A stretch of DNA of 36,292 bases. Source: a virus. The translations under genes and the position numbers were made by a program. The stretch's first letter is position 1, and each line of letters opens with the position of its first letter. Below, one piece after another: positions 12,954-21,525 of the stretch. Location of the stretch: the IMG/VR virus record IMGVR_UViG_3300044630_005472, positions 1 to 36,292 of that record; one strand, written 5' to 3'. The notes beneath the pieces are model-generated. The model was not told the DNA's origin, ran no database searches, and worked only from the letters and a program-made list of their open reading frames with translations.

Positions 12954-14408
12954 TTATTTATAAAAAGAAAATGGCGAGTCTTTCCAAGTGTCATCTGATT
13001 TAGATGCTCTTGCATTTTGAATAGCCTTCCACTTTTGTGTTGACCAAGCAAATCCAGAATCTCCACCCCAGAGTAGCCAAGCAATTTTTCCATTAGATGG
13101 ACGTTCTGCATTGTCCCAGTCTTTACCCTGCTTGTCTACTTCATGTCTTGAAAAGAATGAGTACATTCTTGCAACAGTTTCTGGACTTAGGTTTGTACGA
13201 TTACTTAAGTCACGGGCACGAGCAACTCCAACTGCAGTTCCACCTCTACCAAACTTAGCCCTTAGCTCTAAACCTCTTTTTGCATTATTTGCCATAGACT
13301 CTGTTGGCTTTAGATCAATATCCGATACGTCTCTTTTTTCCATAGAGAAAGCTTTTTGTGCTTTCTTTGGCTTCCACTCTTCTGGAAGTAGGTCAGTTCT
13401 ATTCAGTGCCTCAGCTCTTCTAATAATATGATTACGAGCCTTTGAATAATTTGAAGCACGACCAACTGATTGAATTGCATTACGCAAGTCTCCTACAGTT
13501 ACAATTGGAAAAGAGCCATCTGGTAAAGCCATATCTCTACGAGCTAACATTTGTCTTTCTTTATCAGAATAATCTTTTTTACCCATATGATGTTCTGGAC
13601 AATTTTTGTCATTGCAATCTTCCATTGAATGAGGTCTAGAATTTGGAACATCATCATTTCCAATAACACCATCTTCTGATTTTGAAGTCGATACCCTTAG
13701 AGTGTCTACCCTATGACCAACCAAAGTTTCTGTTGGCTTTCCATCTCTGTAAATTCTAATAAGTGCTGCTGGATTATCTGGGGTTCCTGTAATTGTAAAA
13801 TCAGAATTAGGAACATTGATAGAACCATTTCTAACAACTCTTACAACTTTTCCTCTTGCAGTTCCACCACTAGAATTCCAAGATACCATTTGACCAACTC
13901 TAACTGAATCAGCCTTTGACATTTCAGGAATCATTTCCATAAACTCTTCTCCAGAATTTTTCATATCAGCATTTACATAGCCATCTGGAATTACTGCAAG
14001 TCTGCAAGCACCTTCTTCTTCAATCTGTTGCGAAATAATTGCACAAGCTACAGAAGATTTGTGCAATGCACAGTTTCCACACTTAACACCAATTGAAGCG
14101 TTCTCATTAGTTGAACCATCTTCATATCCAATCCAAATACCTTCAGACTGATCTAGTGGTCCAAGCTCTTCTGCTAGTTTTAGTAATGAGTCTGCAAAAG
14201 CTTTCTCATCTTCTGAAAGCATGTTATAAAGAGGCTCTCCCTCCCACTCATCTGCTTTAATTGTTTTACTATCATTTTCAGCTGCATATAAAGCTCTTTG
14301 CTGTTGTATTGCAGAGGCTCTAGTCATATGGCATCCATGAGTTCCAGAAGGACCAACTACAGCGTATCCTCTACAACCACCATAATTTCTTCTAATATCA
14401 TAAGGCAT
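12954..14408 (-). CDS. 484-residue multidomain phage protein, Tudor-like and Cys-cluster domains
   Basis: A modular protein without signal peptide. Residues 1-45 are a Gly/Arg/Cys-rich start (PYDIRRNYGGCRGYAV). Residues 105-145 hold four Cys (110, 113, 122, 135) that could bind zinc or an iron-sulfur cluster. Residues 168-240 (VGQMVSWNSSGGTARGKVVR) resemble the hypervirulence-associated Tudor fold. About 275-350 has GDLRNAIQSVG and HIIRRAEALN, a module seen in phage head-maturation type proteins (possibly DUF6582). The C-terminus (FGRGGTAVGVARARDLSNR, VARMYSFFSRHEVDKQGKDW) ends in a Trp-rich WLLWGGDSGFAW. Possibly virion-associated; unassigned. TATAAT sits six bases before the ATG and no ribosome site is seen. 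Confidence 0.7.
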   Translation of the reverse strand: MPYDIRRNYGGCRGYAVVGPSGTHGCHMTRASAIQQQRALYAAENDSKTIKADEWEGEPLYNMLSEDEKAFADSLLKLAEELGPLDQSEGIWIGYEDGSTNENASIGVKCGNCALHKSSVACAIISQQIEEEGACRLAVIPDGYVNADMKNSGEEFMEMIPEMSKADSVRVGQMVSWNSSGGTARGKVVRVVRNGSINVPNSDFTITGTPDNPAALIRIYRDGKPTETLVGHRVDTLRVSTSKSEDGVIGNDDVPNSRPHSMEDCNDKNCPEHHMGKKDYSDKERQMLARRDMALPDGSFPIVTVGDLRNAIQSVGRASNYSKARNHIIRRAEALNRTDLLPEEWKPKKAQKAFSMEKRDVSDIDLKPTESMANNAKRGLELRAKFGRGGTAVGVARARDLSNRTNLSPETVARMYSFFSRHEVDKQGKDWDNAERPSNGKIAWLLWGGDSGFAWSTQKWKAIQNARASKSDDTWKDSPFSFYK

Positions 14409-14414
14409 AGTACT

Positions 14415-14420
14415 ATTATA
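14415..14420 (-). promoter_or_regulatory. -10 box, possible leaderless promoter
   Basis: A minus-strand TATAAT sits exactly six bases (AGTACT) before the ATG of the 484-residue protein gene, in a 14-base gap that has no ribosome-binding site. The arrangement is the same as before ftsZ. No strong -35 is found, only a partial AGCACA 18 bases away. Confidence 0.4.
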
Positions 14421-14422
14421 TC

Positions 14423-14782
14423 TTATCTTTGGTCATAATGTGCTAACAATGTTTCAAGAAAAAATCTTTCATCATCAGTAAAAGTGTTAATATTTTCTTT
14501 TATAGACTCTACTTGTTCTGGAGTAACTCCAACAATTGTTTGTCCTTCAGTAAAAACTATGTCTATAACATCTTTCATCCACAACTGACTAGCCATTTCT
14601 CCAACGGCTTCGTAATGTGCATAATATAGTTCTGGATATATTTCTTTACATTTTGGAGTTACTTTGTATGTAAACTGATCTGATATAGAATCATACCCCA
14701 TAATTTCCATAGCACCTAATTCAATAAGGTACTCAATTATTTCCGAAAGTTCTTGTTCAGATACATCTTCATTATCTTCCAT
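14423..14782 (-). CDS. 119-residue acidic protein, winged-helix-like
   Basis: An acidic protein beginning [20 protein letters not shown]; the first 60 residues (helix, helix, then GYDSISDQFTYKVTPKCKEI as a beta-wing) resemble a winged-helix domain of the type that ends with a TYKVTPKG wing. The C-terminal half is helical with a DDERFFLETLLAHYDQR tail. It overlaps the end of the IMPDH-like gene by 11 bases. A DNA-binding or adaptor role is possible but unproven. Confidence 0.6.
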   Translation of the reverse strand: MEDNEDVSEQELSEIIEYLIELGAMEIMGYDSISDQFTYKVTPKCKEIYPELYYAHYEAVGEMASQLWMKDVIDIVFTEGQTIVGVTPEQVESIKENINTFTDDERFFLETLLAHYDQR

Positions 14783-15803
14783 GTGGCATAGACTCCTTTA
14801 CTGAAAGTGGGGAAACTCTTGTATACATAGATTCTTGATATAAATTGCAAAGAAAGTCAACTCCACTATAAGAGCATCCGCTACCAAGACCACCCTTTAT
14901 GTCTTTAATAATATCTTTTACAGATCCCTTATATGGAATCATTGTAGATATTCCTTCTGCAACTGCAATATCTTTATCTTTATTAGCTTCTTTACTAGCC
15001 ATACCTCTAAATGTTTTAAACTTCTTATCTCCATTAAAATATAAAGATCCTGGAGACTCATCAGTACCAGCTAGCATTGATCCAAGCATTACAGAATCTG
15101 CCCCTGCTGCAAATGCTTTAACCATGTCCCCAGTATTTCTAATTCCACCATCTGCTACAATTCCAGCATTTAAGTTAAACTTATCTTTTGCTTCTCGCAC
15201 GTTTATAATTGAAGATAGTGTTGGAATACCGTGACCAGATACAATCCTTGTTGTACACATGCTGCCACCTCCAATGCCAACTCTGACTGAATCAGCACCT
15301 GCAATATCTAAGGCAATGTAGCCTTCTACGGTAGCAACATTTCCTGCCATAACGTGTACATTATCACCAACTAGTTTCTTTAATCTTATTGTTGCATCAA
15401 TTGCCATTTTACTATGACCATTTGCAGTGTCAATTAGTAGCATTGAAGCCCCTGCAGAAATAAGTTTTTCTACATGCTCTTCAATAAATGTGCTTGATAA
15501 TGCTGCACCAACATTTAAACCAAGACTATTATGACTATGAACTTCTTCAACCATTCTTATTTGATTTTTTGCAGACATAAATCTATGAATAATTCCAATG
15601 CCACCAGATTCAGCAATAGCAATTGCCATATCTTTTTCACAAACTGTATCCATTGGGGATGCAATTATTGGTAGATCTAGCCAGGTATGCCCACCTATAT
15701 TCATCTTAAAATCAACAGATGATCTGCTTACAACTTCTGAATATTGTGGAACCATTAAAATATCATCAAAGCAAATATCATTTTTTGCTAAGTATTCTTT
15801 CAT
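14772..15803 (-). CDS. IMP dehydrogenase / GMP reductase family enzyme without CBS domains
   Basis: About 343 residues, an (alpha/beta)8-barrel of the IMPDH/GMPR family. Counting from the upstream ATG 15815, the loop [15 protein letters not shown] (183-197) carries the catalytic Cys187; [10 protein letters not shown] (221-230) binds the phosphate; FRGMAS (269-274) and PYKG (294-297) follow. CBS domains are absent, and the flap between FRGMAS and AEG is only about 12 residues, with no Arg-Tyr pair as in IMPDH. That favours GMP reductase (GMP to IMP with NADPH) over IMPDH. I prefer ATG 15803, which gives an ATGA overlap with the dehydratase gene. It would shift host purine pools. Confidence 0.85.
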   Translation of the reverse strand: MKEYLAKNDICFDDILMVPQYSEVVSRSSVDFKMNIGGHTWLDLPIIASPMDTVCEKDMAIAIAESGGIGIIHRFMSAKNQIRMVEEVHSHNSLGLNVGAALSSTFIEEHVEKLISAGASMLLIDTANGHSKMAIDATIRLKKLVGDNVHVMAGNVATVEGYIALDIAGADSVRVGIGGGSMCTTRIVSGHGIPTLSSIINVREAKDKFNLNAGIVADGGIRNTGDMVKAFAAGADSVMLGSMLAGTDESPGSLYFNGDKKFKTFRGMASKEANKDKDIAVAEGISTMIPYKGSVKDIIKDIKGGLGSGCSYSGVDFLCNLYQESMYTRVSPLSVKESMPHGR

Positions 15804-16813
15804 AAGCTTAGCCATTCTGGATGTCTAAGAGTCCACTCAACCGTCTTTCTAATAGATTCTTCTAATGGCATTGGGGCAATCCATCCCGTATCAGATATCT
15901 TTTTACCATCTAGTGCATATCTTAAGTCATGTCCTGGACGTGAGGAATGGAAATCTTCTAGTTCGTACTTCAAAGGCTTTCCAACTGCAGAAGCAATCAT
16001 TTGAGCCATTTCTAAGTTGTCAACTTCTCTCTCACCAACAATGTGAAACTTTGCTGGAACTTCAGATTCTCCATACGCTGGAAAATTTTGCTTAAGGACA
16101 TGAAGAAGTCCATCTGCTTGGTTACGAGCATGAAGGTAAAAACGACTTCCAAGTTCTCCTTCTGGAGATGCATGAATCTTCATTGTCTCACCATTAAGAA
16201 CTTTCTTAATTACCATTGGCATAAATTTTTCAGGATCTTGAGTTTCACCAATAATATTCATTGTGTTAGTAATTGCAACTGGAACCCCATAGGTTCTCCA
16301 GTATGAGAATGCAATACTTTCTTGTGCTGCTTTAGAAGCAGAGTATGGGTTGCTTGGAAAATATTGATCTACCCACTCCTTATGAGCATGTCCTTTTGGA
16401 GCTGGACCATAAACTTCATCAGTAGAAATATGCAAAAACTTTTCTGGCTTTGCAACTCTTGCCCAGTCAAGTAAGTTACAAATTAAAGACACGTTGTTCA
16501 AGATAAAAGGAGTTGGCTCTTCTATGCTTCTATCAACATGGCTTTCACTTGCAACATTAATAACATAATCAATTTTTCCAAATGCATGAGATGTTACTGA
16601 AGAAATTGGAGCAGTTAGATCTGTCTTGATAACCTTGATACGACTATATGAGTCTGGCAAGTCATCACATGCTACATTTATTCTGTCTGTCAAACCTTTG
16701 TGTGTAAATGTTGTTGGACAAACTAAAAACCAATCTGTGTTTACCAACAAGTGCCTAAGCACATGACTACCAACAAAACCACTTGCACCAGTTAAAAGAA
16801 CTCTCTTACTCAT
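15800..16813 (-). CDS. Extended SDR, RmlB-like dTDP-glucose 4,6-dehydratase
   Basis: A 337-residue extended short-chain dehydrogenase. The NAD site is TGASGFVGSH at 8-17; SHVDRSI (91-97), the catalytic STDEVYG (130-136) and NPYSASKAA (155-163, Tyr157 and Lys161) are all in the order and spacing of RmlB, including the Thr-Asp-Glu triad that removes water from the 4-keto sugar. RmlB makes dTDP-4-keto-6-deoxyglucose, the precursor of rhamnose and other deoxysugars. It may feed glycan decoration together with the glycosyl genes at 2.7-5.2 kb, although a different nucleotide-sugar cannot be excluded. ATGA overlap with the next gene indicates coupling. Confidence 0.85.
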   Translation of the reverse strand: MSKRVLLTGASGFVGSHVLRHLLVNTDWFLVCPTTFTHKGLTDRINVACDDLPDSYSRIKVIKTDLTAPISSVTSHAFGKIDYVINVASESHVDRSIEEPTPFILNNVSLICNLLDWARVAKPEKFLHISTDEVYGPAPKGHAHKEWVDQYFPSNPYSASKAAQESIAFSYWRTYGVPVAITNTMNIIGETQDPEKFMPMVIKKVLNGETMKIHASPEGELGSRFYLHARNQADGLLHVLKQNFPAYGESEVPAKFHIVGEREVDNLEMAQMIASAVGKPLKYELEDFHSSRPGHDLRYALDGKKISDTGWIAPMPLEESIRKTVEWTLRHPEWLSL

Positions 16814-16828
16814 TATTTTCCATTTCTA

Positions 16829-18613
16829 CTAAATTAAATTAAAGTTCATAAGATATTCTTTAATATCTTCTGTCATCTCAGGTTTAGATTGTACCACTTT
16901 ATCATCTTCCTTGTCAACCTTTGGACGGGAATTGTATGTATGAATCTCAACCTCTTGAATTTTTTCTCTTCTTGTATGACTTATTGCATTATATACAGAG
17001 CCACACATAGCATCTGCAAGGTCCTTAGATTTCTTTCTAGGGTGATCTACCCTATTGTTATTCATAATTCTAAGTTCTTGCATTTCCTCAAGTAATAAAT
17101 CTATTTGAGGTAAAACTATTCTTTCTTCATATACAAGCATAGACAAATCTTCATAATGCTTTTTGGCTACAGAAAGAGTTTCTGTTTTAATTCCAACACT
17201 TGTTAAATCTCTTTGAATATCAAAAGAGTTCCAGCGGTCAAATGTAACAAGACCTAAATTAAATCCTAGCCTTCTTAAATTAATAATCCAATTTTTTACT
17301 TCTGATAAATCTACTGGACCTTCTTTTTTAGGCTCCCAATAAACAATGGCATCAACTACAATAAATGGAACTACTTGTTCATACCCATTAAAGGATTGAA
17401 CGCTTACCCACTTATCAACATGTGCAATTGAAACAGCACACTTATCATGTTTCTGTGCAAGGTCAGCATGAACATAGTAAGTTGTTTCTGGGTCTGGAGC
17501 AAATGACTCTTCAATTCTTTTTGCAACATCAATAGGATTATTCTTTTTAAAAGCCATCCCTAGCTTTTCCCTATTTTTAAAGAATGCATCTGAAGAGGTT
17601 GTTGGCATACAGGCAAAACGCATAAGTGCATCAGCCATGTCTGTAAAAAATGCTAACTTAAAATCTTCAATTTTTCTTGTAGGATTAATTTCCCAAGTTG
17701 GTCTTTTAAGTGCAAAGATTCCAGGTAGCTTGTAGGAATTTATATGATCTTCATCCCACTCTACAGTAAATTTATTTTGAGGATCATCTTCAGATAGTGC
17801 TGGATTAACAATAAACTCATGAGTTCTTACAATAGTTTCTTTTTCTGCAATTACATCTTCATACCTTGTTGAAATAAAGTCTCCCTTAAAACGAGGAAAT
17901 GAAAGAAGAACTACCTTTCCAAAGTCTGGGAAGCGTGAGTCAACAGATCCACGGAATGCTTTATAAATATTATCAGCCGTCTTTGCTTGATCATTTCCAC
18001 TTGCAGACTCCATAGCAAAGCCAGATATCTCATCAAGGATTGCCAACATCAAGTTTAATCCTTCTGCAGACTCTCTTTCAGAGTGACCAGAGTATACGGT
18101 TATTGCTTTATCAAATTCTATACTATCAATCTTTGGCGGAGAAAACTTTCCAGCAAACCAAGGAGATCCTTCGATCTTGCTTCTAAACCCTTTAAAGAAA
18201 ACATTCTTAGCCTGTTGAGCATTGATAGCAACATTCATAATATCAATAGCATCATTTGATGGTTTACCAAAATATCTAGATGGATCTTTTAAGCACAATA
18301 ATTTATATACTAAGTATGAACATCCAACTGTTGAAGTATAGTCTTTTCCACTACCTTTTCCAAGCTGCATAATGATTTCACTTTTAGTATATTTTTTATA
18401 ATGCTCTTTGCCAGCTTCTTCACCCATATATCTAATGATATCTTTTTCTTTATAAATTTGGCTCATACATTCAACAAGAGTATATTGGTACTCTGATAAA
18501 TCTGGTTGATTCAAATACTTTTCACCTGTAACAAAAGTTACAACATCAACTGGAGTTTCTGAAAATGGTGACTCGTCAAGAGCCTCCATAAAATCACTAA
18601 TATCAATTGTCAA
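16829..18613 (-). CDS. terL: Terminase large subunit
   Basis: A 594-residue DNA-packaging motor. The ATPase domain has a Walker A loop LGKGSGKDYTS starting at 84 and Walker B NLMLAILDE at 187-195 with the catalytic Glu195. The RNase-H-like nuclease has its acidic residues in VHADLAQ (Asp383), VTFDRWNS (Asp459) and KSKDLADAM (Asp531, Asp534). The Walker A Lys is followed by Asp rather than Ser/Thr, a variant seen in other phage terminases. It starts at TTG behind GGTGGGG, overlapping the small-subunit gene by 11 bases; the next in-frame ATG would cut nine residues. It cuts concatemers and pumps DNA into proheads. Confidence 0.93.
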   Translation of the reverse strand: MTIDISDFMEALDESPFSETPVDVVTFVTGEKYLNQPDLSEYQYTLVECMSQIYKEKDIIRYMGEEAGKEHYKKYTKSEIIMQLGKGSGKDYTSTVGCSYLVYKLLCLKDPSRYFGKPSNDAIDIMNVAINAQQAKNVFFKGFRSKIEGSPWFAGKFSPPKIDSIEFDKAITVYSGHSERESAEGLNLMLAILDEISGFAMESASGNDQAKTADNIYKAFRGSVDSRFPDFGKVVLLSFPRFKGDFISTRYEDVIAEKETIVRTHEFIVNPALSEDDPQNKFTVEWDEDHINSYKLPGIFALKRPTWEINPTRKIEDFKLAFFTDMADALMRFACMPTTSSDAFFKNREKLGMAFKKNNPIDVAKRIEESFAPDPETTYYVHADLAQKHDKCAVSIAHVDKWVSVQSFNGYEQVVPFIVVDAIVYWEPKKEGPVDLSEVKNWIINLRRLGFNLGLVTFDRWNSFDIQRDLTSVGIKTETLSVAKKHYEDLSMLVYEERIVLPQIDLLLEEMQELRIMNNNRVDHPRKKSKDLADAMCGSVYNAISHTRREKIQEVEIHTYNSRPKVDKEDDKVVQSKPEMTEDIKEYLMNFNLI

Positions 18614-19127
18614 TTATAACTACCCCACCCTCATTAACTTGAGAAAGTTTTGTTAAAACTTTTGGTCTACAAGATTCACAGGATGAAGTTACTTCTTTAA
18701 GAATAGTTATAAGTATTTCTTGCTTTCTTTCTGTTTCTAAAAGTTCATCTGCTAATTCTTGGTTATCTAATAGTCCAGCTTTTTGCAACATCTCAAGTCT
18801 CTTGCTTTCAATATCAGCAATTAATTTAATAGATGTTGTTTTCGCTGTTAGGTTTGCAGTTTGATCTGCAGAATCAATAACTTCATAAGCTTTTTTAATT
18901 AGTGAAGAGTAGTGCTGATCTGCACCAGCAAGAGCTTCCTTTGCACGAGCATGAATTGCCTGGTTGTTTGCAGCCATGACTCTCCAGTCAGTAAGTAGCT
19001 CTGTTACCTTAGCTCTTGGAAGACTTAAAATTTTGGCAATCTCTGAAGCATCTGAACCTTTTAGGTATTCTGATGCAACCTTATTAACAAGGTCTAAATG
19101 ATTAACTAACGCTGCTTCGCTTGACAC
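18603..19127 (-). CDS. Probable terminase small subunit
   Basis: A 174-residue, mainly helical protein directly upstream of terL and overlapping it by 11 bases. The N-terminal region (SEYLKGSDASEIAKILSLPRAKVTELLTDWRV) is a helix-turn-helix, the middle is a long helical segment able to oligomerise, and the end has CESC followed by a short hydrophobic tail. Small terminases have exactly this order: DNA-binding HTH, helical ring-forming core, C-terminal contact to TerL. It starts at GTG after AGAGAGG. Assignment rests on position and architecture rather than sequence identity. Confidence 0.75.
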   Translation of the reverse strand: MSSEAALVNHLDLVNKVASEYLKGSDASEIAKILSLPRAKVTELLTDWRVMAANNQAIHARAKEALAGADQHYSSLIKKAYEVIDSADQTANLTAKTTSIKLIADIESKRLEMLQKAGLLDNQELADELLETERKQEILITILKEVTSSCESCRPKVLTKLSQVNEGGVVIIDN

Positions 19128-19389
19128 GCTTACCTCTCTTCTTTACTGCCTTAACTCTATCAGGATAAAAAGACCTTGTTGGTCCAGACATATCCTTTAG
19201 CATTTGAAAGCAGTCTATCCATTCTACACCATTTTCGGGATTTTTGACCAAGCATTGAAACTTAAAGGTAGCACCGTGCTCTCCAATAATCTTAATCAGG
19301 TCTCCCTTATTTACTTCATGACCAGTTTCAGTAACCATTGAAAACTTTCTTTCAAAACGATCTAAGTAAACTATCTTTCTCTTAGCCAC
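19102..19389 (-). CDS. 95-residue protein, SH3/KOW-like
   Basis: A basic protein with alternating hydrophobic residues (KIVYLDRFERKFSMVTETGH, GDLIKIIGEHGATFKFQCLV) typical of a small SH3-like beta-barrel, ending in a Lys/Arg-rich tail (VKAVKKRGKRVKRSS) that may bind nucleic acid. It starts at GTG, overlaps the upstream gene by 8 bases and the small terminase by 26. Similar small proteins sit next to terminase genes in actinophages. Function unknown. Confidence 0.6.
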   Translation of the reverse strand: MAKRKIVYLDRFERKFSMVTETGHEVNKGDLIKIIGEHGATFKFQCLVKNPENGVEWIDCFQMLKDMSGPTRSFYPDRVKAVKKRGKRVKRSSVS

Positions 19390-19717
19390 GTTTTTTAGCC
19401 TTCTTTAGTAGTAGGTATCCAATTAGATCATCTTCATCGTTATCCCCTGCATACAATTTTTTATTCTTAATTCTGTTTAGCTTATCATCAATACGAACAT
19501 TAAGTTGCTCAAAGTCATCTGCATCACTAAAAATACGAATAGGATTAAGAGCAGAGTTACCATAAGCCACATTCTTTTCAAGTAGCATTTCTGTAATTTC
19601 TAAACAGGCAGCAAGGATACTGTATCCAGCTGGTGCAGTTTTAGAAAGTTCAAGAATTTTCTTAATCTTTTCTTCATTCTTATTTGCAAAGAATGCTTCT
19701 GATGGATATTCAGCCAT
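19382..19717 (-). CDS. 111-residue protein, nucleotide-modification-associated (DUF1599-like)
   Basis: A helical protein whose centre NVAYGNSALNPIRIF, followed by EQLNVRIDDKLNRI and EDDLIGYLLL, follows the conserved pattern of the phage family often annotated as nucleotide-modification-associated domain (DUF1599-like): YGNSALxPxRIF, RIDDKLxRI, EDDLIGYL. These residues are likely metal or nucleotide ligands. Its ATG is coupled by TAATG to a 50-residue HTH gene upstream. The biochemical role in phages is not established. Confidence 0.7.
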   Translation of the reverse strand: MAEYPSEAFFANKNEEKIKKILELSKTAPAGYSILAACLEITEMLLEKNVAYGNSALNPIRIFSDADDFEQLNVRIDDKLNRIKNKKLYAGDNDEDDLIGYLLLKKAKKRG

Positions 19718-19869
19718 TATTTTCTTCTACTCTTTCTCAATCCAAACTTGCCAAGATAAACGTATATGGTTTCAAGTGATACGCCACACTCTTTTGCAAT
19801 TTCTTCTGGAGTTTTTTTATCCATTAAAAATCTTTTTCTTAGCCAATTTTCATTAGTGTACATTTTCAT
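19717..19869 (-). CDS. 50-residue helix-turn-helix mini-protein
   Basis: A short frame in the 168-base gap before the 111-residue gene. It encodes YTNENWLRKRFLMDKKTPEE as the first helices, then IAKECGVSLETIYVYLGKFG, a textbook turn and recognition helix, and a basic LRKSRRK end. It is essentially a lone HTH of the kind found in resolvase or sigma-factor C-termini and probably binds DNA as a dimer. The stop is a TAATG junction with the next gene. The start is ATG 19869, or ATG 19863 two codons later; TATAAT lies six bases before the first. Confidence 0.75.
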   Translation of the reverse strand: MKMYTNENWLRKRFLMDKKTPEEIAKECGVSLETIYVYLGKFGLRKSRRK

Positions 19870-19875
19870 AATATC

Positions 19876-19881
19876 ATTATA
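19876..19881 (-). promoter_or_regulatory. -10 box, possible leaderless promoter
   Basis: TATAAT lies six bases (GATATT) before the ATG of the mini HTH gene. An alternative reading is TTGACT, 17 bases, then TATTAT, which would start transcription around the second ATG at 19863. Either way the transcript would have almost no leader. An AAAGGA farther upstream leaves a conventional ribosome site possible if transcription begins elsewhere. Confidence 0.4.
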
Positions 19882-19885
19882 TCCT

Positions 19886-20473
19886 TTATAAGTCAAGTTT
19901 ACTTATTTTATTCCAGTTATTTGTTGCATACCATCCAATAGCAATTGCATCTGCAACATCGTTGTCATCTACATCAGTCATAAATTCTATATTAACAAGT
20001 CTGATAGTTCTATTCTTTCTAAACTCTCTTTCCTTACCTTTATACCATGATTCTGACTTTCCTGGAGTTTCTTTTTTTAGAGCAGCCTTTTCTTCTTTTG
20101 TTAAAACTTTATTCCCAATCCAGTTTTGCCAAGCAACTGGTACGCATGGATAAATATCTTTTACACCATTTATATATGCTGCACTAACAATAGCACCTTG
20201 TGCAAGAGCCAGCTGCATGGATGTTTTTGGAGAATTTGCAAAAATAGTATTCTCAATAACCATGGCATCTACATTTAAGTCTTTTAATATGGGTGTAAGT
20301 TTTTTACAAGCATCTCCAGCTTTTTTATAATGATCAGCACCAGTAAAATTAATCTTTCCAAACTTAACTAATTTATCATTTTCAAATATTGCAAAGGCTG
20401 CAGAAGTTGAAGATGCATCAACTGATATAAACCTTTTAGGCTTACCAATGTCTTTCCAACTAGCCTTGCTCAT
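19886..20473 (-). CDS. RuvC-like Holliday junction resolvase
   Basis: About 195 residues with an RNase-H fold of the RuvC type. Acidic catalytic residues are in FISVDASSTSAAFAIF near the start (Asp), AMVIENTIF in the middle (Glu) and DVDDNDVADAIAIGWYA near the end (Asp pair), in the RuvC order. The insert after the second strand (KEEKAALKKETPGK) is basic. It resolves four-way junctions from recombination and replication so concatemers can be packaged. TTG 20479 is possible, but ATG 20473 sits in a TGATTATG context behind AAAGGA and is chosen. It overlaps the zinc-finger gene upstream. Confidence 0.85.
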   Translation of the reverse strand: MSKASWKDIGKPKRFISVDASSTSAAFAIFENDKLVKFGKINFTGADHYKKAGDACKKLTPILKDLNVDAMVIENTIFANSPKTSMQLALAQGAIVSAAYINGVKDIYPCVPVAWQNWIGNKVLTKEEKAALKKETPGKSESWYKGKEREFRKNRTIRLVNIEFMTDVDDNDVADAIAIGWYATNNWNKISKLDL

Positions 20474-20753
20474 AATCAAAAAATCCTTTTATATCTTTTA
20501 AAGTTTGGTCAAGCTTTCTTTTACTCATCATACAGCTATTACAAAATCCAATATCATTATAGATACTAATTTCTATTCCACATCCACCAGCACATTTTCT
20601 TGATTTAGTAGCACGAGATTTAACTTTTGAAACTTTATATCTTTGCATAATCTTTTCTTTTGTTGCAGAAGCTCTGCACTCAGGAGAGCAATATATTTGA
20701 TTCTTATTATTGCTTTCAAATTGATTATCACATAGCTTACAAAATTTACTCAA
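20460..20753 (-). CDS. Double zinc-ribbon protein
   Basis: A 97-residue basic protein with two metal sites: CKLCDNQ with CSPECRA (residues 5-8 and about 22-26), and CAGGC with CNSC (about 54-58 and 71-74). The linker is Lys/Arg-rich (RYKVSKVKSRATKSRK), suggesting DNA or RNA contact. It starts at TTG behind AAGGAAAG and overlaps the Cas4-like nuclease gene by 8 bases. It lies among recombination nucleases, so a role in DNA transactions is inferred. Confidence 0.65.
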   Translation of the reverse strand: MSKFCKLCDNQFESNNKNQIYCSPECRASATKEKIMQRYKVSKVKSRATKSRKCAGGCGIEISIYNDIGFCNSCMMSKRKLDQTLKDIKGFFDYEQG

Positions 20754-21525
20754 GGTCTTTCCTTGGTGCTATTTTAATATCACCCTTTGGCTTTGTACGA
20801 CATACTGTTTCGAAATCACAGCCTTTACAAACCTTAGAGTTTGAACGGTATGGGTTTTCTGGAAGAAGACCATCGTCAGATGCTTTCTTTACTTCTCGCA
20901 TCCAGTCAAAGAAGTAGTTAATAAAATTCTTATAATGCTCATTTAGTTTAATTGGAAACATTGATAGTTCATGACTATTCTTTGATTCATAAACAAGGAA
21001 AGCAAAACTCTTTTTAAGAATTTTCATATAAATTAAAAGTTGTTCAACATGGTACTTTCTTGCTTCACCCTTAACATTTAAATAATGAAAAGAGTCTTCA
21101 TTAAGTGTTTTAATTTCAGTAAGAATGTCCATGTCATTCCATTTAATAATTGCATCTGTTCTGCCAGAAATAGGTGGGTCTTGGTATGACAAACGCTCTT
21201 CATTAGTTACCAAAATTCCTGCAGACTCCATAGCTTTTTCAATACGACCATGACGATCAGTACCGCTATCCATGTTTGCAACTGAATACCAGTCTGTCTT
21301 TACGTCTGAATCATTTCCTTCAAACCATAAGTACCAAAATCTTGGACACTTACCTGCACCATATGTGAGTGTTGATGGAGTAAAGCTATCTCTCTTTTTA
21401 AAAGATGCCTTTCTTTGTAAAGCATATCCTTCTTTAATCTTGTCAACAATCTCTTGACTGTTAATCAAATTTTCTTCACTCTTTTTTGGTTTTTCAACCA
21501 ACTTGTTAATAAGGCTTTTAGCCAT
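20746..21525 (-). CDS. Cas4-like PD-(D/E)XK exonuclease
   Basis: About 259 residues of the RecB/Cas4 nuclease superfamily. The catalytic core is SGRTDAIIKWNDMDILTEIK, with Asp in GRTDAI and the E-x-K of LTEIK; a downstream helix carries the HVEQLLIYMK motif (Gln and Tyr). One Cys near the start (GKCPRFWYL) and three at the end (CKGCDFETVC) are spaced as the four ligands of the Cas4/AddB iron-sulfur cluster. Phages use such enzymes for 5' resection during recombination. There is no cas1, cas2 or repeat array here. ATG 21525 is chosen for its AGGA site and an 8-base overlap. Confidence 0.85.
   Translation of the reverse strand: MAKSLINKLVEKPKKSEENLINSQEIVDKIKEGYALQRKASFKKRDSFTPSTLTYGAGKCPRFWYLWFEGNDSDVKTDWYSVANMDSGTDRHGRIEKAMESAGILVTNEERLSYQDPPISGRTDAIIKWNDMDILTEIKTLNEDSFHYLNVKGEARKYHVEQLLIYMKILKKSFAFLVYESKNSHELSMFPIKLNEHYKNFINYFFDWMREVKKASDDGLLPENPYRSNSKVCKGCDFETVCRTKPKGDIKIAPRKDLE

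Noticed and set aside
18597-18613. TTGACA at the start of terL as a -35 box
   Set aside because: The hexamer is the first two codons (TTG ACA), and 17 bases on there is only TATGGA, matching half of a -10 box.
20746-21525. Cas4-like gene as sign of a CRISPR system
   Set aside because: No cas1, cas2, effector or repeat-spacer array is present; Cas4-like nucleases without CRISPR are common in phage recombination clusters.
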